7,063 nt of DNA from contig CANJQZ010000100.1 of assembly GCA_947476515.1 (NCBI GenBank), forward strand, positions 1-7,063. The letters are read 5' to 3'. The translations under genes and the position numbers were made by a program. The notes below the pieces were generated by a model that had not been told where the DNA came from, made no database searches, and saw only the letters and a program-made list of their open reading frames with translations. Shown here in pieces: positions 1-6,104 of this stretch; positions within the stretch are counted from its first letter, which is position 1, and the number at the start of each line of letters is the position of its first letter. The stretch comes from Flavobacteriales bacterium. GTDB lineage: Bacteria; Bacteroidota; Bacteroidia; Flavobacteriales_D; Crocinitomicaceae.

Positions 1-1
1 G

Positions 2-589
2 AAATTTCAAGGGCACTATTTTATCGGAATAGATAATGGATTTTTCGGTGCCTTCCTTGGAGAATTATTTCCAGATGAATTTTATCGATTTACAGCCATA
101 GAATCACATCCAGAAATGATGTCCTTTCCCACCAAAAATTGTCTTATTCCATTGGCTATTAAAATAATAAACAATGAAAAATTAAGTGACTTTTGCGATC
201 CTATTACCACTTATAAAACAGCATTCTCTCAACAAGCAGTTACAGAATTGAATTCAGTTCAGGGAACTGTTATTCATGTGGACACCTACGGAAATTTAAT
301 TACCAATATCAGCAAACAAGAATTTGATAAGTATGAAAATGTGAGTTTCAAGATACTTTACTATGGGAATTCTTATGTAATTGATAAAATATCAAAGACC
401 TACAATGAAGTTTCTTTTGGGGACCCAGTAGCAATTTTCAATGATAATAATTTATTAGAAATTGCAATAAACAGAGGTGCCAATAGAGGTAATGGTGGAG
501 CAGATAGACTGTTTGGCGTCAAAAAAGGTGATAGCGTGCGCGTCAACTTCTTTCCTGCGGGTTCTCGACTTGATTTTGATTCTATTTAG
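2..589 (+). CDS. SAM hydroxide adenosyltransferase (DUF62 family), 5'-truncated by the window edge
   Basis: This family, often labelled SAM-dependent chlorinase/fluorinase, hydrolyses S-adenosylmethionine to adenosine and methionine using hydroxide; it is cytoplasmic. The reading frame is open from base 2, giving 195 residues before the TAG stop. Members usually have about 260-280 residues, so roughly 70-80 N-terminal residues lie outside the window, and the first in-window ATG (116) is internal. Visible signatures, numbered from base 2, are GHYFIGIDNG near 4-13 (the conserved DNG end of the N-terminal domain), DTYGNLITN at 94-102 (start of the C-terminal beta domain), LLEIAINRGAN at 151-161 and KKGDSVRV near 174-181. 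The Asp/Arg part of the catalytic triad cannot be checked because it would lie upstream. The ABM-like gene follows after 7 bases, which suggests one transcript. The family assignment is confident; the true halogenase activity of the FlA/SalL relatives is not implied. Confidence 0.9.
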   Translation, partial: KFQGHYFIGIDNGFFGAFLGELFPDEFYRFTAIESHPEMMSFPTKNCLIPLAIKIINNEKLSDFCDPITTYKTAFSQQAVTELNSVQGTVIHVDTYGNLITNISKQEFDKYENVSFKILYYGNSYVIDKISKTYNEVSFGDPVAIFNDNNLLEIAINRGANRGNGGADRLFGVKKGDSVRVNFFPAGSRLDFDSI

Positions 590-596
590 CACCAAT

Positions 597-908
597 ATGA
601 TAACAAGAATTGTAAAATTAAACTTTAAGGACTCCGAAGTGGCCGATTTTTTAAGCTTCTTCGATCAAACGAAGGAAGCTGTGGTGCAATTCCCTGGATG
701 TAAAGGAATGAAACTGTTAAATGACTTAAATTCACCCTGTATTTTTTTTACTTATAGTCAATGGGAATCAGAAGAAGCGCTAGAAACATATCGTAATTCT
801 GATCTATTCAAAAGCATTTGGCCAAGGCTCAAAGTTGGGTTTAATCAACGGGCTGAAGCTTGGACTTGTAAGGTTAATTTTGAGTCATATATAAGTGATT
901 TTCAATAA
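597..908 (+). CDS. Antibiotic biosynthesis monooxygenase (ABM) domain protein, putative quinol monooxygenase-like
   Basis: A 103-residue protein with the pattern of the ABM family, a dimeric ferredoxin-like alpha/beta barrel. Family members include cofactor-free quinol oxygenases and haem-degrading enzymes, but most are uncharacterised. Recognisable parts are the first strand MITRIVKLNF (1-10), a helix ending in FPGC (32-35), the core strand FFTYSQW (50-56), and a helix with ETYRNSDLFKSIW (63-75) followed by the C-terminal strand EAWTC (87-91). Very similar small proteins are common in Bacteroidota. The ATG at 597 is chosen because it falls 7 bases after the upstream stop and begins exactly at the first beta strand. 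The frame stays open upstream to an ATG at 477, but that would overlap 113 bases of the preceding gene and add non-family sequence. The haem-ligating residues of IsdG-type enzymes are not evident, so I would not call it a haem oxygenase. The substrate is unknown. Confidence 0.83.
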   Translation: MITRIVKLNFKDSEVADFLSFFDQTKEAVVQFPGCKGMKLLNDLNSPCIFFTYSQWESEEALETYRNSDLFKSIWPRLKVGFNQRAEAWTCKVNFESYISDFQ

Positions 909-921
909 AATCAATCAATTA

Positions 922-952
922 TTTGATAATTTGCAAAATAAGGTTACCTTTA
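922..952 (+). promoter_or_regulatory. Putative Bacteroidota-type promoter of the cold-shock gene
   Basis: TTTG at 922-925 serves as the -33 box, followed by a 19-base spacer and TACCTTTA at 945-952, which matches the -7 consensus TAnnTTTG at all but the last base. Transcription would start near 957, leaving a leader of only about 18 bases before the ATG at 975. A small inverted repeat (AAGGT-T-ACCTT, 940-950) overlaps the -7 box. The region is AT-rich, so a chance match is possible. Confidence 0.45.
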
Positions 953-974
953 CAGAAATATAATATTATTTAGA

Positions 975-1166
975 ATGAGTAAAGGAACAGTAAAATTCTT
1001 CAATGAAACCAAAGGTTTTGGTTTTATCGTAGACGACGAAACGAGCAAAGAGTATTTTGTTCATGTAACAGGATTAATTGACAAGGTTAAAGAAAATGAC
1101 CAAGTTGAATTCGAACTTGAAGAAGGACGAAGAGGTTTGAATGCAATTAATGTAAAAAAAGCATAA
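975..1166 (+). CDS. Cold-shock domain protein (CspA family)
   Basis: A 63-residue single cold-shock domain, a five-stranded OB-fold that binds single-stranded RNA or DNA and acts in the cytoplasm as an RNA chaperone. The start MSKGTVKFFNE is typical of the family. RNP1 is KGFGFI (13-18) and RNP2 is YFVHV (27-31), followed by the usual basic-acidic segment and the closing strand LNAINVKKA. Compared with E. coli CspA, the surface Trp of the KWFN motif is Phe (F8) and the phenylalanine of FVHF is Val (V31); both occur in the short Bacteroidota type. The gene stands alone, with its own putative promoter 66 bases after the ABM gene and a strong terminator behind it. Whether it is cold-induced cannot be told from sequence. 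No long cold-box leader is visible if the predicted promoter is right. Confidence 0.95.
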   Translation: MSKGTVKFFNETKGFGFIVDDETSKEYFVHVTGLIDKVKENDQVEFELEEGRRGLNAINVKKA

Positions 1167-1187
1167 TCACTTTCATCCCAGTTATTG

Positions 1188-1216
1188 AAGTCTCGATTTA
1201 TCGGGACTTTTTTTTT
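1188..1216 (+). terminator. Intrinsic (Rho-independent) terminator after the cold-shock gene
   Basis: A 9-bp stem, AAGTCTCGA (1188-1196) and TCGGGACTT (1201-1209), closes a TTTA loop with a single G-T wobble. It runs directly into an uninterrupted T tract (1208-1216). It begins 21 bases after the csp stop codon and separates that gene from gldF. No A tract abuts the stem on the other side, so it looks one-directional. Confidence 0.9.
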
Positions 1217-1289
1217 GTCTAAAATTTCATGAAAACACTCATAAATTTAACAAACTCGAAATAAACAATAAATAGCTTAAAACTAAATG

Positions 1290-1319
1290 TTAGAGATGTG
1301 CTTAAAAATTCTAATTTTG
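1290..1319 (+). promoter_or_regulatory. gldF: Putative Bacteroidota-type promoter of the gldF-gldG unit
   Basis: TAATTTTG at 1312-1319 is an exact match to the -7 consensus TAnnTTTG. Upstream, TTAG at 1290-1293 is a weak -33 candidate with an 18-base spacer. The predicted start near 1324 leaves a leader of about 14 bases before the gldF ATG, with no Shine-Dalgarno sequence. A perfect inverted repeat (TTTTGAA-A-TTCAAAA, 1315-1329) covers the end of the -7 box and the predicted start site. The 121 bases between the csp terminator and gldF otherwise show nothing recognisable. Confidence 0.45.
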
Positions 1320-1337
1320 AAATTCAAAAATTAATTC

Positions 1338-2069
1338 ATGAAAGCGCTTTATATAAAAGAAGTTCGGAGTTTTTTAAGTTCAGTAATCGGATATGTATTT
1401 ATTCTTATCTATTTGATAGCTTCAGGCTTATTTCATTGGGTGCTTTCTTACAATACCAATTTATTGGAAGGAACAGAAGCTGACCTTATTCCTTTTTTCA
1501 ATCTTTCCCCTGTAATTTTCTTGATCTTAATTCCTGCAATAACCATGCGTTCAATTGCAGAAGAGCGAAGAACGGGGACCATTGAACTGCTTTTCACAAG
1601 ACCAATATCAGATCTAGGTATCCTTTTAGCTAAATATTTTGCAGGGGTAACCTTATTAATTATTGCTATTATCCCAACCATTTTTTATTATTTCACCATG
1701 TATTATCTTGGGAATCCTGTTGGAATAATTGATTTAGGCGCAACCATTACCTCCTATATTGGACTCGTTTTGCTAGGTTCCGTTTTTGTAGCTATTGGAA
1801 TATTTGCTTCCTCACTTACCAGCAGTCAAATTGTATCTTTTATTTTAGCGATGTTTATGTGCTGGTTTATTTATGATGGACTCGGTCTGCTTGGATCATT
1901 TGCACAAATAGGAGATTTGGATACCATAGTGCGCTATTTAGGGATTGCATTTCATTATGAATCCATAAAAAAAGGAGTGATTGACACGAGTGATATTGTC
2001 TATTTTATTTCAGTGATTGTTCTATTTCTTTATGGAGCATTGACCGTTATTAAAACATTAAAAAGATAA
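1338..2069 (+). CDS. gldF: Gliding-motility ABC transporter permease GldF
   Basis: Inner-membrane permease of the Gld ABC transporter, which is required for gliding in Flavobacterium johnsoniae together with the GldA ATPase and GldG. Its substrate is not established. The 243-residue length fits the family. Six membrane segments can be read at about residues 17-37, 57-72, 102-123, 136-158, 163-187 and 219-238, the ABC-2 permease topology. The cytoplasmic loop after the second segment carries EERRTGTIELLFTRPIS (75-91), the characteristic coupling motif of this permease group. The ATG at 1338 begins the standard MKALYIKEVRSFLSS terminus, so the start is secure; an overlapping frame beginning at 1298 is a shadow. 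gldG starts 2 bases after the stop, so the two are surely co-transcribed. The closest alternative is a generic ABC-2 permease of the GldF/NosY type, but the gldG partner settles the assignment. Confidence 0.93.
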   Translation: MKALYIKEVRSFLSSVIGYVFILIYLIASGLFHWVLSYNTNLLEGTEADLIPFFNLSPVIFLILIPAITMRSIAEERRTGTIELLFTRPISDLGILLAKYFAGVTLLIIAIIPTIFYYFTMYYLGNPVGIIDLGATITSYIGLVLLGSVFVAIGIFASSLTSSQIVSFILAMFMCWFIYDGLGLLGSFAQIGDLDTIVRYLGIAFHYESIKKGVIDTSDIVYFISVIVLFLYGALTVIKTLKR

Positions 2070-2071
2070 AC

Positions 2072-3871
2072 ATGATGAAGCGTTTATTCTCTTTTAAAGG
2101 AATTTTTAATTGGAGTTTCCTTTTATTAGCGACCGTTGCCCTTGTATTAGTAAATATCATTGCTTCTTTGGTTTACTATCGTCTTGACATGACTGAAGAT
2201 CAGCGTTATTCACTTTCCAATGGGACAAAATCATTTTTAGCGGATAAAACTAAATTTGAGAATAGAATCAGTATAAAAATTTATTTAGAAGGAAACCTGC
2301 CAGCGGAAATACAACATTTTAGAAATGCATTAGAAGATAAATTAAAAATCTTTAAGTCGCTCGCTGGTGATCGCATAGAGTATGTTTTTGTAAATCCTAA
2401 AAACGGATCTGATTCTGACCAAAAAGCGCTCTTTTCAGATTTATATGCTAGAGGTCAAGGCATCCTTCCTATGGATATCGTGTATATGAAAGATGGTGAC
2501 CAAACGCCATTGATGTTGTGGCCAGGGGCACAAATCTCCTATTCTCAAAATGGAATCATTAAGGAAAGTGTAATTCAATTTTTGCCAGGTACGCAACCCG
2601 GAAAACCATACGATCTTTCTAATATTTCTGAAATCTTAGAAAATGCGGTCAATAATCTGGAATATAATTTAGTCTCTGCTATGCGGAAGATTACACAATT
2701 AGAAAAACCTAGAATTGCCTTTTTACAAGGTCATGGTGAATTAAATTCAAATCAGACACTTCGTGCACGCGGATTAATCGCTCCCTATTATTCATTGTCA
2801 GAAGTGTCATTGAATGATTCCATTGCAGCATTGTCTGATATAGATGGTTTGGTTATAGCAGATCCTCAATATCCTTTTTCAGACAAAGACTTATACATAA
2901 TTGATCAATTTGTGATGAATGGTGGTAAGTTAATGTGTTTCATGAATGCATTGCATATTGAAGACGATACCTTGATGAACAGAGGAGTAACGCATTCGAT
3001 TAGAAAAAATCTACGACTTGAAAATATGCTTTTTGATTATGGATTGAAATTGAATGAAAACCTTGTGGTGGATGTTCAATGTGCTCCAAAAATTGTCCCT
3101 TATGCTGAACAAACCTTATTGCCCTGGTTTTTTCATGTAATGGCCACCCCTACTTCTCACCCAATATCAAGAAACATTGAACCTGTATCTTTGGAATATG
3201 CCAATGAAATTCAATTCGTAAAGCAAGCCAAAGCCCGATTTGTGCCAATACTTACTTCTTCTAGCAATTCTAATAAAACAGGCCTTGCCCCACTGGTAAG
3301 TCTTGAAATGCCGATGAGCTATGGAAAAAAACCTGAATTAGTAGACAATCCCACAGATAATATCAACAAATTATGCTTGGCAGGTCTTTCTGAAGGATAT
3401 TATAATTCTCATTTCCAAAACAGGATCGTAGAGGAGTTCTCCAAGAATAAAAACTCCAACTACAAAGAAAAGAGTTTAAAAGAAACTAAAGTTCTTTTGG
3501 TAGGCAATGGTGATTTTATTGCGAATAGTTATGACTCTATTCCCAACCCAAAAGGAGCTGGATTTCTATACAGAGCCAATCCTTTTAATGAATTGAAATT
3601 TAATAAAATATTAGCCGAAAGAAGTATTCCTTATTTTTATGGAAATCAGGAGTTCTTTCAAAATCTAATGGATTATATGATGGGTGATAATTCTGTACTG
3701 GATATTAGAAGTAGACAAATTGATATTAAATTAATTGACAAAGAAAAATTAAAAGTAATGTCAGGAAGATTGAAAATTATTAATGTATTCGGTCCTGTTT
3801 TACTTATTTTGTTTTTTGCCTTTATTTGGAATTTCATGAGGAAAAGGCGTTATTCTACAATCATTAATTGA
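2072..3871 (+). CDS. gldG: Gliding-motility ABC transporter auxiliary subunit GldG
   Basis: Large partner subunit of the GldF permease, with most of its mass expected outside the inner membrane. It has 599 residues: a short cytoplasmic start, a membrane segment at about 14-35, a periplasmic body, and a second membrane segment at about 570-588 followed by the basic tail MRKRRY. The body carries landmarks of the ABC-transporter auxiliary family: RLDMTEDQRYSLS (37-49) just after the first anchor, IKIYLEGNLPAEI, the central FLQGHGEL motif near 218, LRLENMLFDYGLKLNENLVVD in the middle, and VGNGDFIANSYDS near 477-489. Two consecutive ATG codons (2072 and 2075) are possible starts and differ by one residue. 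The gene is intact and sits 2 bases behind gldF, and the next gene begins within 5 bases of its stop. gldA is not adjacent, so the ATPase would be encoded elsewhere. Confidence 0.93.
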   Translation: MMKRLFSFKGIFNWSFLLLATVALVLVNIIASLVYYRLDMTEDQRYSLSNGTKSFLADKTKFENRISIKIYLEGNLPAEIQHFRNALEDKLKIFKSLAGDRIEYVFVNPKNGSDSDQKALFSDLYARGQGILPMDIVYMKDGDQTPLMLWPGAQISYSQNGIIKESVIQFLPGTQPGKPYDLSNISEILENAVNNLEYNLVSAMRKITQLEKPRIAFLQGHGELNSNQTLRARGLIAPYYSLSEVSLNDSIAALSDIDGLVIADPQYPFSDKDLYIIDQFVMNGGKLMCFMNALHIEDDTLMNRGVTHSIRKNLRLENMLFDYGLKLNENLVVDVQCAPKIVPYAEQTLLPWFFHVMATPTSHPISRNIEPVSLEYANEIQFVKQAKARFVPILTSSSNSNKTGLAPLVSLEMPMSYGKKPELVDNPTDNINKLCLAGLSEGYYNSHFQNRIVEEFSKNKNSNYKEKSLKETKVLLVGNGDFIANSYDSIPNPKGAGFLYRANPFNELKFNKILAERSIPYFYGNQEFFQNLMDYMMGDNSVLDIRSRQIDIKLIDKEKLKVMSGRLKIINVFGPVLLILFFAFIWNFMRKRRYSTIIN

Positions 3872-3876
3872 CAGAT

Positions 3877-4914
3877 ATGAAAAAAATAATTTTACTTTTA
3901 TCTGCCGTGCTTGGCATTTGCTTGCTAACCTTACTCACTTTCAATCTATTGAATAAAAAGGGTGTTTCTGATAGTGAATTAATTGATTTTTCTATTTCAG
4001 ATACCAGTAGTGTAGATCAAATTGAAATTACAGATGCCTTTTCGAAAAACATAAAATTGGTTAAGAAAAATGGTTTGTGGACTGCAGAAAATGGAGACTG
4101 CATCAGTAGAGAGAATATTAATTTTATTCTAGATGCAGCAAAAAATGTTGAGTTCAAAGGGTATTTACCTCAAAAATCCATTAAAAAATTCACTGAATTA
4201 ATGTCTACCCAAAATACAAAAGTTTCCTACTTCGTAAATGGAGAATGGTTAAAAACATGGTATATAGGTCCGGCATCACAAGACCATTATGGTCAAATCA
4301 TGTTGTTGGAATCAAGCAGCGATGGAAAAAGTTCGAATCCTGTAATGATGAAAATTAAAGGGATAAATGGCATCATTGAACCTCGTTTCTTCGCGGATCC
4401 GAGAAAATGGATGTGCTCCAATATATTTTCTTTACAAGTTAATGAAATTCAAAAAGTTGATGTCAAATTCTATGATGTTAAAGATCGTAGTTTTAGTATT
4501 GCACGACAAAATCAAAATTTTATTGTGAAGCAAGGAAATAGTAAATTGGAATATGTAGACACTTCCAATATATATCGATATCTGCAAGCTTATAATAAAA
4601 TTCACTTTTCGAATCCAAATTATGACATGAGTGACAAACAGTGCGATAGTATTAAAAAATCAAAAGCCTTCGGAAGTTTATCGCTTACAGAAACCAATGG
4701 AAAGAAAACAGTATTGAAATTTTTTAGGATTTCTGCTGTGGAACAACAAAGAAATGAATTTGGAGAAATGGTAAATATGGATATGAATTATTTTTGGTGC
4801 CTGCTTCCTAATAAGCAATTGGTGAAGTGCCAATATTTTGTCTTTAATCCACTGCTTCTAGGTCATGTCTATTTCCCTGCAATGAAAATTAATACAACAA
4901 GTTCAAGTAAATAA
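3877..4914 (+). CDS. Membrane-anchored DUF4340-like protein, third gene of the gldFG unit
   Basis: A 345-residue protein of unknown function. It starts with MKK and a hydrophobic stretch (about 4-25), read as a signal anchor with the rest outside the inner membrane. The first part of the body follows the DUF4340 pattern as I remember it: a strand pair with IEITDAFSKNIKLVKKNGLW, a helix for the segment NINFILDAAKNVEFKG, and then a strand carrying WLKTWYIGPASQDHYGQIML. DUF4340 proteins are often encoded beside GldG-like auxiliary subunits, which supports a role with this transporter. The ATG at 3877 is preferred; a TTG at 3868 in the same frame overlaps the gldG stop (TTGA) and would add only three residues. 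Spacing to gldG is 5 bases, so they are co-transcribed and perhaps translationally coupled. Cys15 lies in LGIC, which is not a proper lipobox. The DUF assignment is by eye and moderately sure; the gene itself is secure. Confidence 0.82.
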   Translation: MKKIILLLSAVLGICLLTLLTFNLLNKKGVSDSELIDFSISDTSSVDQIEITDAFSKNIKLVKKNGLWTAENGDCISRENINFILDAAKNVEFKGYLPQKSIKKFTELMSTQNTKVSYFVNGEWLKTWYIGPASQDHYGQIMLLESSSDGKSSNPVMMKIKGINGIIEPRFFADPRKWMCSNIFSLQVNEIQKVDVKFYDVKDRSFSIARQNQNFIVKQGNSKLEYVDTSNIYRYLQAYNKIHFSNPNYDMSDKQCDSIKKSKAFGSLSLTETNGKKTVLKFFRISAVEQQRNEFGEMVNMDMNYFWCLLPNKQLVKCQYFVFNPLLLGHVYFPAMKINTTSSSK

Positions 4915-4920
4915 AATATA

Positions 4921-4953
4921 CTTGACTTATTCTCAAACGATTTACTATTTTTG
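4921..4953 (+). promoter_or_regulatory. dnaN: Putative Bacteroidota-type promoter of dnaN
   Basis: TATTTTTG at 4946-4953 matches the -7 consensus TAnnTTTG exactly, and CTTG at 4921-4924 supplies the TTG core of the -33 box with a 21-base spacer. Transcription would begin around 4958, leaving a leader of about 15 bases before the ATG at 4973, without a Shine-Dalgarno sequence. It occupies almost the whole 58-base gap. There is no terminator hairpin ahead of it. Confidence 0.6.
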
Positions 4954-4972
4954 TATATAAAATTTTTATCCC

Positions 4973-6091
4973 ATGAATTTCATTACTTCAAGTAATACCT
5001 TATTAAAACATCTTCAGAGTATTTCAGGTGTATTGAGTACAAGTAACAATCTTCCGATATTAGATAATTTTTTATTCTCAATAGAAGGTAATGTTTTAAC
5101 GATCTGCGCTTCTGACCTTGAGACTACCATGCTTACTAAAATGGATGTTACCTCTGAGGAATCAGGTAAAATTGCCATTCCAGCTAAATTAATTTTAGAT
5201 GTTCTAAAGAGTTTACCAGACCAACCTTGCACTTTTAAAGTAAATACAACTAATTATGCAATTGAGATCGTATATGATAATGGTAAATCTAAGATGGCTG
5301 GTTTTAATGGTGATGAATTCCCTAAATTACCCAATGTTGCCTATACTGCGTCAATTGATTTGACCGGTGATGTATTGTCAAAAGCTATTAATAAAACTTT
5401 ATTTGCTACTGGAAACGATGAGATGCGCCCTGTAATGAGCGGTGTTTATTGTCATTTTTCTCCAGAAAACATAACTTTCGTAGCAACTGATGCACATAAA
5501 TTAGTACGCTACTCTAGAACTGATATTACCACCAAAGGCAGTTCTGCCTTTATACTTCCAAAAAAACCTTTGAATCTAATTAAATCAAATATTAGAGGAG
5601 ACGAATCAGTAAAATTAGAGTACAATGAGTCTAATGCTCTTTTTACTTTTAATGATATTACTTTGGTGTGTCGCTTAATTGATGGGAAATACCCTAATTA
5701 TGAGGCAGTGATTCCAAAAGAAAATCCAAATGTGTTGACGATTGATAGAATGCAATTTTTAAGCTCTTTAAAACGCGTTGCTATTTTCTCTAATAAAACT
5801 ACCCATCAAGTTAAATTGAAGTTAGCAGGTTCTGAATTATCGCTTTTTGCTGAAGATATTGATTTTTCTAATGAAGCAAGCGAACGCTTAACTTGTAACT
5901 ATAATGGTGATGACTTAGAAATTGGTTTTAATTCTCGCTTCTTAGTTGAAATGCTAAGCAACTTAGAAACAGAGGTTGTAAAATTAGCGATGAGTGAACC
6001 AAGTAGAGCGGGTTTATTAATGCCTGCAACTCCAGACAATGACCAAGAAGACATCTTGATGTTGGTGATGCCTGTGATGCTTAATAGATAA
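4973..6091 (+). CDS. dnaN: DNA polymerase III subunit beta (sliding clamp)
   Basis: The ring-shaped clamp that tethers DNA polymerase III and many repair proteins to DNA. It has 372 residues, a usual full length, with three similar domains at roughly 1-122, 128-248 and 250-372. Landmarks are ASDLETTM (46-53), FPKLP (116-120), RPVMSGV (152-158), ATDAHKLVR (171-179, matching the TDGHRLA region of E. coli), RLIDGKYPNYEAVIP (234-248) and the C-terminal LVMPVMLNR. In E. coli the protein ends MPMRL, whose residues line the partner-binding cleft; here it is MPVML plus two extra residues. The ATG at 4973 gives the classic start, where the first strand reads MNFITSSNTLLKHLQSISGV. dnaA and other origin genes are not adjacent. 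The gene has its own promoter and is followed closely by rlmN. Confidence 0.97.
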   Translation: MNFITSSNTLLKHLQSISGVLSTSNNLPILDNFLFSIEGNVLTICASDLETTMLTKMDVTSEESGKIAIPAKLILDVLKSLPDQPCTFKVNTTNYAIEIVYDNGKSKMAGFNGDEFPKLPNVAYTASIDLTGDVLSKAINKTLFATGNDEMRPVMSGVYCHFSPENITFVATDAHKLVRYSRTDITTKGSSAFILPKKPLNLIKSNIRGDESVKLEYNESNALFTFNDITLVCRLIDGKYPNYEAVIPKENPNVLTIDRMQFLSSLKRVAIFSNKTTHQVKLKLAGSELSLFAEDIDFSNEASERLTCNYNGDDLEIGFNSRFLVEMLSNLETEVVKLAMSEPSRAGLLMPATPDNDQEDILMLVMPVMLNR

Positions 6092-6104
6092 TTTCCCATT
6101 GACT

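Noticed and set aside
477..596. Upstream ATG extending the ABM-like protein by 40 residues
   Set aside because: It overlaps the conserved C-terminus of the DUF62 gene in another frame, and the family fold begins exactly at the ATG at 597.
917..931. Hairpin AATTAT-TTG-ATAATT after the ABM gene, as a terminator
   Set aside because: The stem is only A-T pairs and has no T tract behind it; it overlaps the putative csp -33 box instead.
960..969. Palindrome ATAATATTAT just before the csp start
   Set aside because: A pure A/T palindrome of this length is expected by chance in such AT-rich intergenic DNA.
1298..1483. Small + strand open frame overlapping the start of gldF
   Set aside because: Its translation has no recognisable features, and it overlaps well-supported GldF sequence in another frame.
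1448..1681. Minus-strand open frame inside gldF
   Set aside because: It is a shadow of the permease gene with no start signal or family pattern; the same applies to minus-strand frames at 5014-5232 and 5899-6099 over dnaN.
3907..3921. Possible lipoprotein signal at Cys15 of the DUF4340-like protein
   Set aside because: The residues LGIC do not fit a lipobox, which needs a small residue before the cysteine, and the hydrophobic stretch continues past it as an anchor.
4916..4958. ATATAC / GTATAT inverted repeat bracketing the dnaN promoter
   Set aside because: The arms are only six bases and 31 bases apart in AT-rich DNA, with no other support.
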